This document shows positions 1-4,931 of a stretch of 7,488 nucleotides of DNA, one piece after another. The translations under genes and the position numbers were made by a program. The number at the start of each line of letters is the position of its first letter. The first letter of the stretch is position 1. Location of the stretch: contig CAKQLR010000065.1 in the NCBI GenBank assembly GCA_934254725.1, positions 1-7,488 on the forward strand, read 5' to 3'. This stretch comes from an uncultured Clostridia bacterium. Its GTDB lineage: Bacteria > Bacillota > Clostridia > Christensenellales > Borkfalkiaceae. The notes under the pieces were generated by a model. The model was not told the origin of the DNA and made no database searches. It saw only the letters and a list, made by a program, of their open reading frames with translations.

Positions 1-2
1 CA

Positions 3-36
3 AAGAAGGTCGCAGGAGAAATCCTGCGACCTTCTT
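3..36. terminator. Perfect 15-bp hairpin, probable (bidirectional) terminator
   Basis: Positions 3-17 and 22-36 are exact reverse complements separated by GAAA, giving a 15-bp stem with a GNRA-type loop on the plus strand. Read on the minus strand it lies about 64 nt after the stop of the RHH gene and ends in CTTCTTTG. Read on the plus strand it ends in CTTCTTGT. Neither side has a long pure T tract, and the left flank is cut by the window edge. It would fit a terminator shared by the RHH gene and a convergent gene off the left edge. The strength of the stem is directly visible, while its role as a terminator is inferred. Confidence 0.65.
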
Positions 37-99
37 GTAAACATTTGACTGAATTTAATTTATGCATAATTATGATTTTGAGTATTTTTTGTGAGTTTC

Positions 100-600
100 T
101 TATCTGTTTTTTGTAAATGCGTCCTCGTATTTTGCTACAACATCTTTTACTCTATCCCATATTTCAACAAAGCCGTTCTTCTCTTCGAATACTTTTCCGG
201 TGCTTTTCGGTGTTTCAATTTTCATTTGCATGAAATTATTCCTGAATGTCGGGACATATGTATCCTGACGGTCTGCGTTTAAACAAAGTTTTTCCATGTC
301 GTAAACCGTTATTTTGTCGCTTTCTTTTTGTAGAAGTAAGTATGCACGAAGAATTTTGTGATTTATTTGATCGGGGTTATTTGCCCAACGTGGAATTCTT
401 CTGATTGCCTTTGGCTCTTCAGTGGAGAGAGGGGAGTTTGAAGCATATTTTTCGCTAACTTGTGCGAACACTCTGGATATGTATTCTTTCATGCAGTTGT
501 TCAGTGCGTTGGTTTGATTCTCACCGGCGAGCATAAGCGCTACTGTGAACTTCTCGTGTGTTTCGTTATCTGCTAAAAATGTTATCTTCTTTTTGTTCAT
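100..600 (-). CDS. Ribbon-helix-helix DNA-binding protein with uncharacterised C-terminal domain
   Basis: The product is a 166-residue, probably cytoplasmic protein. Residues 3-43 read as a ribbon-helix-helix fold: a short strand (KKITFLAD), a helix ending near A25-G26, a turn at GENQT, and a second helix to about R43. Such proteins bind DNA as dimers through the paired strands and often repress their own promoters. Residues 66-150 form a second domain with IPRWA (69-73), an INHKILRAYL stretch, QMK (125-127), GKVFE (135-139) and a terminal IWD. I recall similar C-terminal segments in uncharacterised Clostridia proteins but cannot name the family. The start at 600 is chosen over an in-frame ATG at 654 because the consensus promoter lies at 626-654 and a GGTG ribosome binding site sits just before 600. 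The gene appears monocistronic, and its DNA target and partner genes are unknown. Confidence 0.85.
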   Translation of the reverse strand: MNKKKITFLADNETHEKFTVALMLAGENQTNALNNCMKEYISRVFAQVSEKYASNSPLSTEEPKAIRRIPRWANNPDQINHKILRAYLLLQKESDKITVYDMEKLCLNADRQDTYVPTFRNNFMQMKIETPKSTGKVFEEKNGFVEIWDRVKDVVAKYEDAFTKNR

Positions 601-625
601 TTTGTCACCAATAGTTTTTGTTTGT

Positions 626-654
626 ATTATATCACATATAACGTTTTTTGTCAA
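626..654 (-). promoter_or_regulatory. Consensus sigma-A promoter of the RHH gene
   Basis: On the minus strand, TTGACA (649-654) and TATAAT (626-631) are both perfect consensus hexamers separated by exactly 17 bp. TGA directly before the -10 also makes it an extended -10 element. Transcription should start near 619, giving a leader of only about 20 nt before the ATG at 600. A promoter this strong in front of a small DNA-binding protein usually needs repression. Confidence 0.88.
627..641. promoter_or_regulatory. Palindrome over the -10 element, candidate RHH operator
   Basis: TTATAT-CAC-ATATAA is a perfect 6-3-6 inverted repeat that covers most of the -10 hexamer and the adjoining spacer of the RHH promoter. 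A dimer of the RHH protein bound here would block RNA polymerase, a common autoregulatory arrangement for this fold. The palindrome is seen directly, the operator role is inferred, and its AT-only arms could also arise by chance. Confidence 0.4.
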
Positions 655-660
655 TTATTC

Positions 661-890
661 TTATAATGTTTTATTTTACAATATAACGCAAATTGCACTA
701 TTTTATTATGATACTAATTAAGTACTATTAAACAAAAAAGAGTAAGTGTTTGTGTGTTGAATAAAGATTATTAAATAATTGTATTTTTATGCGGGAGTGT
801 AGGGTGATGTTTTTTAGCATATATATACCCAAAAATAGTAATATTAATAAAATAATACTATTGAGTAAAATAATTTAAATATTGAAAATA
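661..890. other. AT-rich intergenic spacer without a supported gene
   Basis: This stretch is very AT-rich and separates two minus-strand units. It contains only stop-dense short frames. No convincing promoter hexamer pair, RNA gene or repeat array was found. The only structure noted is the AT-only hairpin at 834-862. Confidence 0.6.
834..862 (-). terminator. Weak AT-only hairpin, possible end of the DUF421-DUF4363 operon
   Basis: AATAGTA (834-840) pairs with TACTATT (856-862), and after one mismatch a further four pairs close a 5-nt loop. On the minus strand the stem runs directly into a TTTTT tract, and it lies about 30 nt after the stop of the DUF4363 gene. That placement suits an intrinsic terminator, but the stem has almost no GC pairs and would be weak. 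Confidence 0.3.
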
Positions 891-1268
891 CTAAAATATG
901 TTTTCAAATGAAAGCTTGAATGACTTTGGGATTTGAGTTGTTAAATCATAAATGACTTTCAGTTTTTGAATAACTTCTTTTGTGTTGTCTTGCTCGGAAA
1001 GAATTACTGCCTCACTCAGCCACAGATCGATTTCCTTTATTTCTGTATGGGGAATAATAATGTGTAATGATTTTTTGTTTTTATGCCAAGCTTTTTGGAG
1101 GGTAATTAAATCGTCTGGTTGAGTGGTATCGTTTATGCATTTCTCGATGACTATTTGAGTTTTTTCTGAGAAGTCCGAAAATGTTTTGGTTACATAAATG
1201 TTTTCGGATATAGCCCCGAACGTAAATAGCAATGTAATAATTAAAGTGGAAATTAGAGATTTTACCAT
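891..1268 (-). CDS. DUF4363 family protein
   Basis: This 125-residue protein has one N-terminal hydrophobic segment (about residues 4-20) that can act as a signal anchor, followed by a helical, charged, presumably extracytoplasmic domain. The length, the central W-H-K segment and the ending PKSFKLSFENIF match what I know of DUF4363, whose members end in a similar L-S-x-E-N-I motif. Molecular function is unknown. DUF4363 genes commonly follow DUF421 genes in Clostridia, and that is the case here: the ATG overlaps the DUF421 stop as ATGGTAA. A GAGGAG ribosome binding site (1277-1282) lies 8 nt before the ATG, within the upstream gene, so the two are very likely translationally coupled and may work together at the membrane. 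Confidence 0.85.
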   Translation of the reverse strand: MVKSLISTLIITLLFTFGAISENIYVTKTFSDFSEKTQIVIEKCINDTTQPDDLITLQKAWHKNKKSLHIIIPHTEIKEIDLWLSEAVILSEQDNTKEVIQKLKVIYDLTTQIPKSFKLSFENIF

Positions 1269-1945
1269 TGATATTGCTCCTCGATTTTCGTTTGTATAAT
1301 TTTATAGGTTGAATTTAGGTTTTGAAGATAGGTTTTTCCTTTTCCGTCGATTGTCATTATGCCAACATTCTTTAGTTTGGTCTTGTTTGCAAACAGAATT
1401 TGGTTGATATTTTTTTCTGAAAAACCGCACAATTTAACATTGTTCTTTACGATTTTTCCGTTTTCAATAAGAATAATTGCAAGTTCTTCCGATTTTTGAA
1501 CCTGAGGATTCTCTATGATAGAGACTTTTCCGTTTGATTCCAATATAGCGTATTTAACTTCGTCTAAAGAAAAATATCCTTTTGCTCGAAGGTTTTCTAT
1601 TAAATCTCCTGCATCTAAGTTGTTTTTGCGTAATTCTGTAAAGTTTATGCCGTCAGGCGTTATTACGATTGAAGGTTTTCCGCTCAAAAAATTGCGCCAG
1701 GTTTCTCCGCCTTGCTCGACAAAAGACATTATTTGATGAATTATGAACAGTGAAATTACCGAGACAATTCCGTAAAGAAGAGGGATTGAGACGTCGGACA
1801 TGGGTACGCATGCGACTTCTGCGATTAAAAGCGTGATGACGAATTCGTAGGGTTGCATTTCGCCTATCTGGCGTTTTCCCATAAGTCTCATTACTATTAC
1901 GAGAATTACTAAAATTATTATTCCGCGTATAAAGATAATAACCAT
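1262..1945 (-). CDS. DUF421 / YetF-like membrane protein
   Basis: The product is 227 residues, the usual size for this family. The N-terminal part has about three membrane segments (roughly residues 3-19, 36-48 and 55-72). Between the first two is the family signature MGKRQIGEMQPYEFVITLL (22-40). The soluble part contains GKPSIVI, the LDAGDLIENLR stretch and the hallmark YAILESNGKVSI (about 132-143), and is followed by a second small alpha/beta domain to the C terminus. B. subtilis YetF belongs to this family. Biochemical function is not settled, although related proteins are linked to spore or envelope properties. The start is fixed by alignment to the family N terminus, but only a weak ribosome binding site precedes it. 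It is the first gene of an operon with the overlapping DUF4363 gene. Confidence 0.9.
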   Translation of the reverse strand: MVIIFIRGIIILVILVIVMRLMGKRQIGEMQPYEFVITLLIAEVACVPMSDVSIPLLYGIVSVISLFIIHQIMSFVEQGGETWRNFLSGKPSIVITPDGINFTELRKNNLDAGDLIENLRAKGYFSLDEVKYAILESNGKVSIIENPQVQKSEELAIILIENGKIVKNNVKLCGFSEKNINQILFANKTKLKNVGIMTIDGKGKTYLQNLNSTYKIIQTKIEEQYQW

Positions 1946-2115
1946 ATCTATAGTTTGTTGTAGTTTTCGATTTTTATGAGTGTTAAAGATGAGAAGGTTT
2001 TTAACAATGCGTAAAAAATTTATAAGACAAATAAAGTGCTTTTTATTGATATGTTATGCTAGCAAAATCAAAAAAATAATTGTCGGCAAAACTTTCGCTA
2101 AAAGCGATATATAAA
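1946..2115. other. Divergent intergenic region between DUF421 operon and folT promoter
   Basis: This spacer should hold the minus-strand promoter of the DUF421 operon, but I could not find a convincing -35/-10 pair. The one structure noted is a 7-bp inverted repeat TGTTAAA (1981-1987) / TTTAACA (2000-2006) with a 12-nt spacer, about 40-60 nt upstream of the DUF421 start. It could be a regulator site or chance. No gene is supported here. Confidence 0.45.
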
Positions 2116-2120
2116 AATCG

Positions 2121-2149
2121 TTGACTGTCGCTGCAAAAAAATGTATACT
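2121..2149 (+). promoter_or_regulatory. Promoter of the THF riboswitch-folT transcript
   Basis: TTGACT (2121-2126) and TATACT (2144-2149), each one base from consensus, are separated by 17 bp. Transcription should begin near 2156, immediately before the first conserved bases of the riboswitch, so almost nothing of the leader is left unexplained. Confidence 0.85.
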
Positions 2150-2156
2150 AAAAAAC

Positions 2157-2267
2157 AAGAGTAGACAAGAGTGCGTCGAACTTATGTTCCAAGTGTTCGG
2201 AGAGGGGATATCTCTCTGAAACGAAACGGTTAGCCCTGCGGGATTCTTGTCGGGTCCGCGTATCTTT
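2157..2267 (+). ncRNA. Tetrahydrofolate (THF) riboswitch aptamer
   Basis: The leader matches the folT-type THF riboswitch in order and structure. The conserved AGTAG (2160-2164) comes first. P2 is formed by GACAAGA (2164-2170) with TCTTGTC (2245-2251). The conserved AAGTG (2191-2195) follows, then P3 as a 9-bp stem 2196-2204 / 2212-2220 with loop GGGATAT, then ACGAA (2221-2225) and GCGG. The P3 loop bases GGAT can form the expected pseudoknot with GTCC (2254-2257) between P2 and P1. P1 is weak (AAGA with TCTT). An extra small hairpin, GAAC-TTAT-GTTC (2178-2189), sits just before AAGTG. The family binds reduced folates and lowers expression of folate uptake or synthesis genes, which fits folT directly downstream. 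Confidence 0.85.
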
Positions 2268-2289
2268 CGGCTCGTTGCGGCCGTTTTTT
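2268..2289 (+). terminator. Riboswitch-controlled terminator before folT
   Basis: CGGCT (2268-2272) pairs with GGCCG (2279-2283) and is followed by six T residues (2284-2289). It is short but GC-rich, and it sits between the aptamer and the folT ribosome binding site, as expected for a transcription-attenuating expression platform. Both arms can alternatively pair with aptamer bases (GGCT with AGCC at 2232-2235, CCGTTT with AAACGG at 2224-2229), so ligand binding could decide which structure forms. Confidence 0.6.
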
Positions 2290-2328
2290 ATTGTCGGGCA
2301 ACTCATTATTTCGTGAGGTGCTTTTTTT

Positions 2329-2913
2329 ATGAATTCCGTTACTAAGAAGATTGTTTTTACTGCTGTGCTTACGGCTGTTCTTGCCGTAATAAACGCTTTT
2401 GCGACTATTAGAATTAGTCCCACGTTTAAGGTTTCGCTGCTTTTGTGTTTTAGTTTTTTTGTCGGTATTGTTCTCGGAGGGTGGCTTGGCTTTGTTGCTG
2501 GCTTTGTCGGTGATTTTCTGGGTTGGCTATTGTTTGTTGACGGGATTTATAATCCGTTTATTGGCGTTGCTTCGGGATTGTTTTGTTTTATTCCCGGATT
2601 TTTAAATGATTTAATGGTAAAATTCAATATATTGAGAAATTTAAAAAAGGCAAGAATTGCGGTGTGCTTTTCAGTTTCTGCCTTGCTTTGTTATGTTGTT
2701 TGTACTTTGTTTTTGACCTGTGTTGGTATATGGGTTATGGCTGGGTTAAATCCCGAAAACTATGGTTTTCTCGCGAAATACGACACTTTTTGGGCATATT
2801 TTGCGGCGAGGGCTGTTTCTCAACTGCCGAATAACGTTGTGAATTTGTTTTTGGCTTACGGATTGTTTCTTGCGTTTGACGCCACGGAATTCACAGGCAA
2901 ATATATTAAGTAG
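2329..2913 (+). CDS. folT: Folate ECF transporter S component FolT
   Basis: This 194-residue integral membrane protein has the S-component layout: an N-terminal helix beginning near K6, then hydrophobic blocks at about 34-60, 76-92, 110-136 and 160-185, with glycine-rich helices (GIVLGGWLGFVAGFVGDFLGW). S components bind the vitamin and dock onto a shared EcfA-EcfA'-EcfT energising module, which is not encoded in this window, so this is the solitary (group II) type. The folate assignment rests chiefly on the THF riboswitch upstream together with FolT-like features such as F-x-G-D-x-L-G and the R-A-V-S-Q-L-P segment. GAGGTG (2315-2320) lies 8 nt before the ATG. The 3' end overlaps the convergent flippase gene by 8 nt. 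Confidence 0.88.
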   Translation: MNSVTKKIVFTAVLTAVLAVINAFATIRISPTFKVSLLLCFSFFVGIVLGGWLGFVAGFVGDFLGWLLFVDGIYNPFIGVASGLFCFIPGFLNDLMVKFNILRNLKKARIAVCFSVSALLCYVVCTLFLTCVGIWVMAGLNPENYGFLAKYDTFWAYFAARAVSQLPNNVVNLFLAYGLFLAFDATEFTGKYIK

Positions 2914-4429
2914 CTGCTTTTGCTGAAGATTTTTTCCTTGTTGCCCTGAGGGGGAGTGAAAAGCTTTTTTCAATAAGCATGTACGGGGCGCAGGCAAATA
3001 AAGCCGTGACGGTACATCCGACAATGCATACCGCCCAGTTGGGGAGGATTGAGGAAAGGACGTTGTTTAACAGATTTCCGAACAGCAGAGTAGGCAGGGT
3101 AAAAAGAAGTAGCTTAACTGTAAATTTTAAATAGTTATTATCCAAAGATGTTTTCTTTTTCAGGCATATAAGGTTGCAAACTGCAGTTATCGAGAATTGA
3201 CCGAAAAGACCTACGGCAAGGGAATATATCCCCAAAACGCCGGGTAAAACCGTTATCGATAACAAGATAAAGATTGCTCCGAAAATATAAAAGAGTAAAG
3301 TTTTTTTCTCCATATTAAGCGAATTAAGCATGCTTGTGCTTATAAGAGAAAGGCTCATCGGAAGCATGGTGAACGAAGCCGCCGAAAGGTATTTGCCGGC
3401 TTGCTCTGACGAGTAAAAGAATATGCCGAGCTGTTTGCCGAATGTGCATAAAACAGGGGATATGACAAGAGCTATAAATACCGAAAATTCCAGCGCTTTT
3501 TCGATGTTTAATCTAAGCGTTTTCGTTTGGTTTTTGTAGTAGTTTTCCGACAGCTCGGGTACGAGCACCACCGCAAGAGAGCCTATAAGCGTGGCGGGCA
3601 TGAATAAAATAGGGATAGCCATTCCATACGCGGTTCCGAACAGGGAGACAGCTTGTTGGTTTGTCATGCCCGAAGCGATCAGTCTGAGCGGTAAAATAAC
3701 GGCGATTAAAAAGTTTACAAGAGAAGACACCCCGCGCATTCCCGTGATGGGTATTGATGAGGAAATAAGCGGTTTAAGCGTGAGAAACGGGGGTTTTAAT
3801 TTTCCTCCTCGTTGAAAAAATACGATAATCGAGGTGGTAAAAGAGAATATGTATGACCCTAAAACGGCAACTCCCGCACATAAGAGTTTTGATGTAAAAT
3901 CCGTTGCCAAAGAGATTAAAGCAATCCCTAAAAGAAGCATTACTATTTCTTCGAGCAACTCGATAATGCTGTAAGGGAGAAAATCTTTTCCGCCCCAAAA
4001 ACTTCCGCGAATGACGGCGTAAACGGAGGTAATTATAAGCCCGGGAAGAATAATCAGAAGGATGGGCATGCATCTTTCGTCGCCGAATAAAAACAATAGC
4101 TTGTTGTGAAACAGAAACAGAAAAACGACGATCGGGACAGATAGCACAAGCGTGAAGAAAATTCCCGCGGTAACGGACGACCAGACAAGGTCGTCTTTTT
4201 TTTCTGCTTTAAACCTTGTCATAAGCCGCGAAACTGTTATCGGTATGCCGGACGAAGTGATTGTAAGTAAAAGCCCGAATACGGTCAATGCTATTTGATA
4301 TACGCCGAGCCCTTCCGAGCCTATGGAGCGTGAAAGAAAAATTCTGTATATGAAACCCGCAAATCTTTCGATGACCGAAAAAAAGGTTACGAAAAATACG
4401 GTTTTGACTACTTTGCTAATGATGACCAC
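2906..4429 (-). CDS. SpoVB-like polysaccharide/lipid flippase (MOP superfamily)
   Basis: About 507 residues with roughly 12-14 hydrophobic segments, close to the length of B. subtilis SpoVB and YtgP. The N terminus carries typical family blocks: ERFAGFIYRIFLSRSIGSEGLG, then YQIALTVFGLLLTI and SGIPITVSRL. A second repeat with MRGVSSLVNFL and LVPELSENYY follows, and the protein ends in a basic cytoplasmic tail. Members of the MurJ/SpoVB/Wzx group move lipid-linked cell-wall or polysaccharide precursors across the membrane. SpoVB itself acts in spore cortex formation, but vegetative paralogues are frequent, so no symbol is given. The GTG at 4429 is the first possible codon, but it lies inside the apparent ribosome binding site (AGAGGTG). 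The true start may be the in-frame ATT at 4420, 6 nt downstream. It is divergent from the LysM gene and convergent with folT. Confidence 0.88.
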   Translation of the reverse strand: MVIISKVVKTVFFVTFFSVIERFAGFIYRIFLSRSIGSEGLGVYQIALTVFGLLLTITSSGIPITVSRLMTRFKAEKKDDLVWSSVTAGIFFTLVLSVPIVVFLFLFHNKLLFLFGDERCMPILLIILPGLIITSVYAVIRGSFWGGKDFLPYSIIELLEEIVMLLLGIALISLATDFTSKLLCAGVAVLGSYIFSFTTSIIVFFQRGGKLKPPFLTLKPLISSSIPITGMRGVSSLVNFLIAVILPLRLIASGMTNQQAVSLFGTAYGMAIPILFMPATLIGSLAVVLVPELSENYYKNQTKTLRLNIEKALEFSVFIALVISPVLCTFGKQLGIFFYSSEQAGKYLSAASFTMLPMSLSLISTSMLNSLNMEKKTLLFYIFGAIFILLSITVLPGVLGIYSLAVGLFGQFSITAVCNLICLKKKTSLDNNYLKFTVKLLLFTLPTLLFGNLLNNVLSSILPNWAVCIVGCTVTALFACAPYMLIEKSFSLPLRATRKKSSAKAAT

Positions 4430-4453
4430 CTCTTAAATTGCAGAATAAAACTT

Positions 4454-4482
4454 ATTATATTGTACTTGTAAGGCGAATACAA
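4454..4482 (-). promoter_or_regulatory. Candidate promoter of the spoVB-like gene
   Basis: On the minus strand a perfect TATAAT (4454-4459) is preceded, after 17 bp, by TTGTAT (4477-4482), which keeps the key TTG of a -35 element. The predicted start near 4447 gives a leader of about 20-25 nt. It interleaves with a plus-strand candidate promoter. Confidence 0.6.
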
Positions 4483-4485
4483 TAT
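4457..4485. repeat. 8-bp inverted repeat in the divergent promoter region
   Basis: ATATTGTA (4457-4464) and TACAATAT (4478-4485) are exact reverse complements separated by 13 nt. Their centres are 21 bp apart, about two helical turns, so a dimeric regulator could contact both arms on one face. The arms coincide with the -35 and -10 elements on both strands, so the symmetry may partly reflect two overlapping promoters. Confidence 0.5.
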
Positions 4486-4488
4486 TAC
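4460..4488 (+). promoter_or_regulatory. Candidate promoter of the LysM gene
   Basis: TTGTAC (4460-4465) and TATTAC (4483-4488) are spaced by 17 bp and lie about 35 nt before the TTG start of the LysM gene. Both hexamers deviate from consensus. This unit is almost the mirror image of the minus-strand promoter, and the two cannot be occupied at the same time. Confidence 0.4.
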
Positions 4489-4521
4489 TAAATCTGTTGC
4501 TAAAAAGAGGAGGACGGTATT

Positions 4522-4833
4522 TTGAGAATAGAAAATCCATATGACGGAATGAAAGAGTTTGTATATGAAAACGTATGCGGGAAAAATGAGTGCGACGTGT
4601 TTATCGAGCTGAACGTTACCGAGGACGAGTTGATTTCGGGTGAAAAAAACAATTTGAGTAAGAACCTGTTATTGCCTTTTAGAAGAAAAGACGGCATAAA
4701 ATACAGGGTAAAAGCAGGGGAGGATTTAGACTGCGTTGCAGAAAAATTTTCGGTTGACAAGAGTAAAATAAGTTGTCCTGTGGAAAGCGAAAGGTTGTTT
4801 CCGTGTGAAATTGTATATATAAATAAAGATTGA
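4522..4833 (+). CDS. Small LysM-domain protein without signal peptide
   Basis: A 103-residue protein starting with TTG, supported by a strong AGGAGG ribosome binding site (4508-4513) 8 nt upstream. Residues 60-101 read as one LysM motif: Y-R-V-K-A-G-E-D-L at the start, a helix D-C-V-A-E-K-F-S-V, and a closing L-F-P-C-E-I-V-Y-I. LysM domains usually bind N-acetylglucosamine polymers such as peptidoglycan, but the sequence shows no export signal. The first 58 residues are acidic and match nothing I recognise. Four cysteines are present (C19, C24, C71 and one near the end of the motif, plus C85), unusual for a small LysM protein. Cytoplasmic LysM proteins in spore formers include coat-assembly factors, and the neighbouring flippase gene is SpoVB-like, but a sporulation link is only a guess. 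It lies about 100 nt before copA. Confidence 0.75.
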   Translation: MRIENPYDGMKEFVYENVCGKNECDVFIELNVTEDELISGEKNNLSKNLLLPFRRKDGIKYRVKAGEDLDCVAEKFSVDKSKISCPVESERLFPCEIVYINKD

Positions 4834-4865
4834 ATGCTTCGGAGAGTGAAATTTTTTAAAAACGC

Positions 4866-4894
4866 TTGACAAATAACCGAAAAGAGTTTAAAAC
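4866..4894 (+). promoter_or_regulatory. Candidate copA promoter
   Basis: A perfect -35 TTGACA (4866-4871) lies upstream of copA. At 17 bp spacing the -10 would be TAAAAC (4889-4894), matching four of six positions. A better TATAAA (4895-4900) is 23 bp from the -35, too far for normal use. A small 5-1-5 dyad AGTTT-A-AAACT (4885-4895) covers this -10 region. The weak -10 would fit a promoter controlled by a metal-responsive regulator, but no recognised CopY or CsoR site is visible. Confidence 0.5.
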
Positions 4895-4931
4895 TATAAA
4901 ACAGAAGAAAACTATTACAGGAGTTGTTCCA

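Noticed and set aside
601..654. Upstream in-frame ATG at 654 adding 18 residues to the RHH protein
   Set aside because: The extension covers the perfect -35/-10 promoter and would start upstream of the transcript; the ATG at 600 has its own ribosome binding site and begins right at the RHH strand.
789..878. Plus-strand 29-residue open frame in the AT-rich spacer
   Set aside because: No properly spaced ribosome binding site or promoter, AT-driven Ile/Asn/Lys composition, and overlap with the possible terminator hairpin.
2148..2423. Minus-strand open frame across the riboswitch and folT start
   Set aside because: The region is fully explained by the riboswitch, terminator and folT on the other strand.
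4895..4900. TATAAA as the copA -10 element
   Set aside because: It is 23 bp from the consensus -35, beyond even the long spacing of MerR-type promoters, so it was not chosen as the -10.
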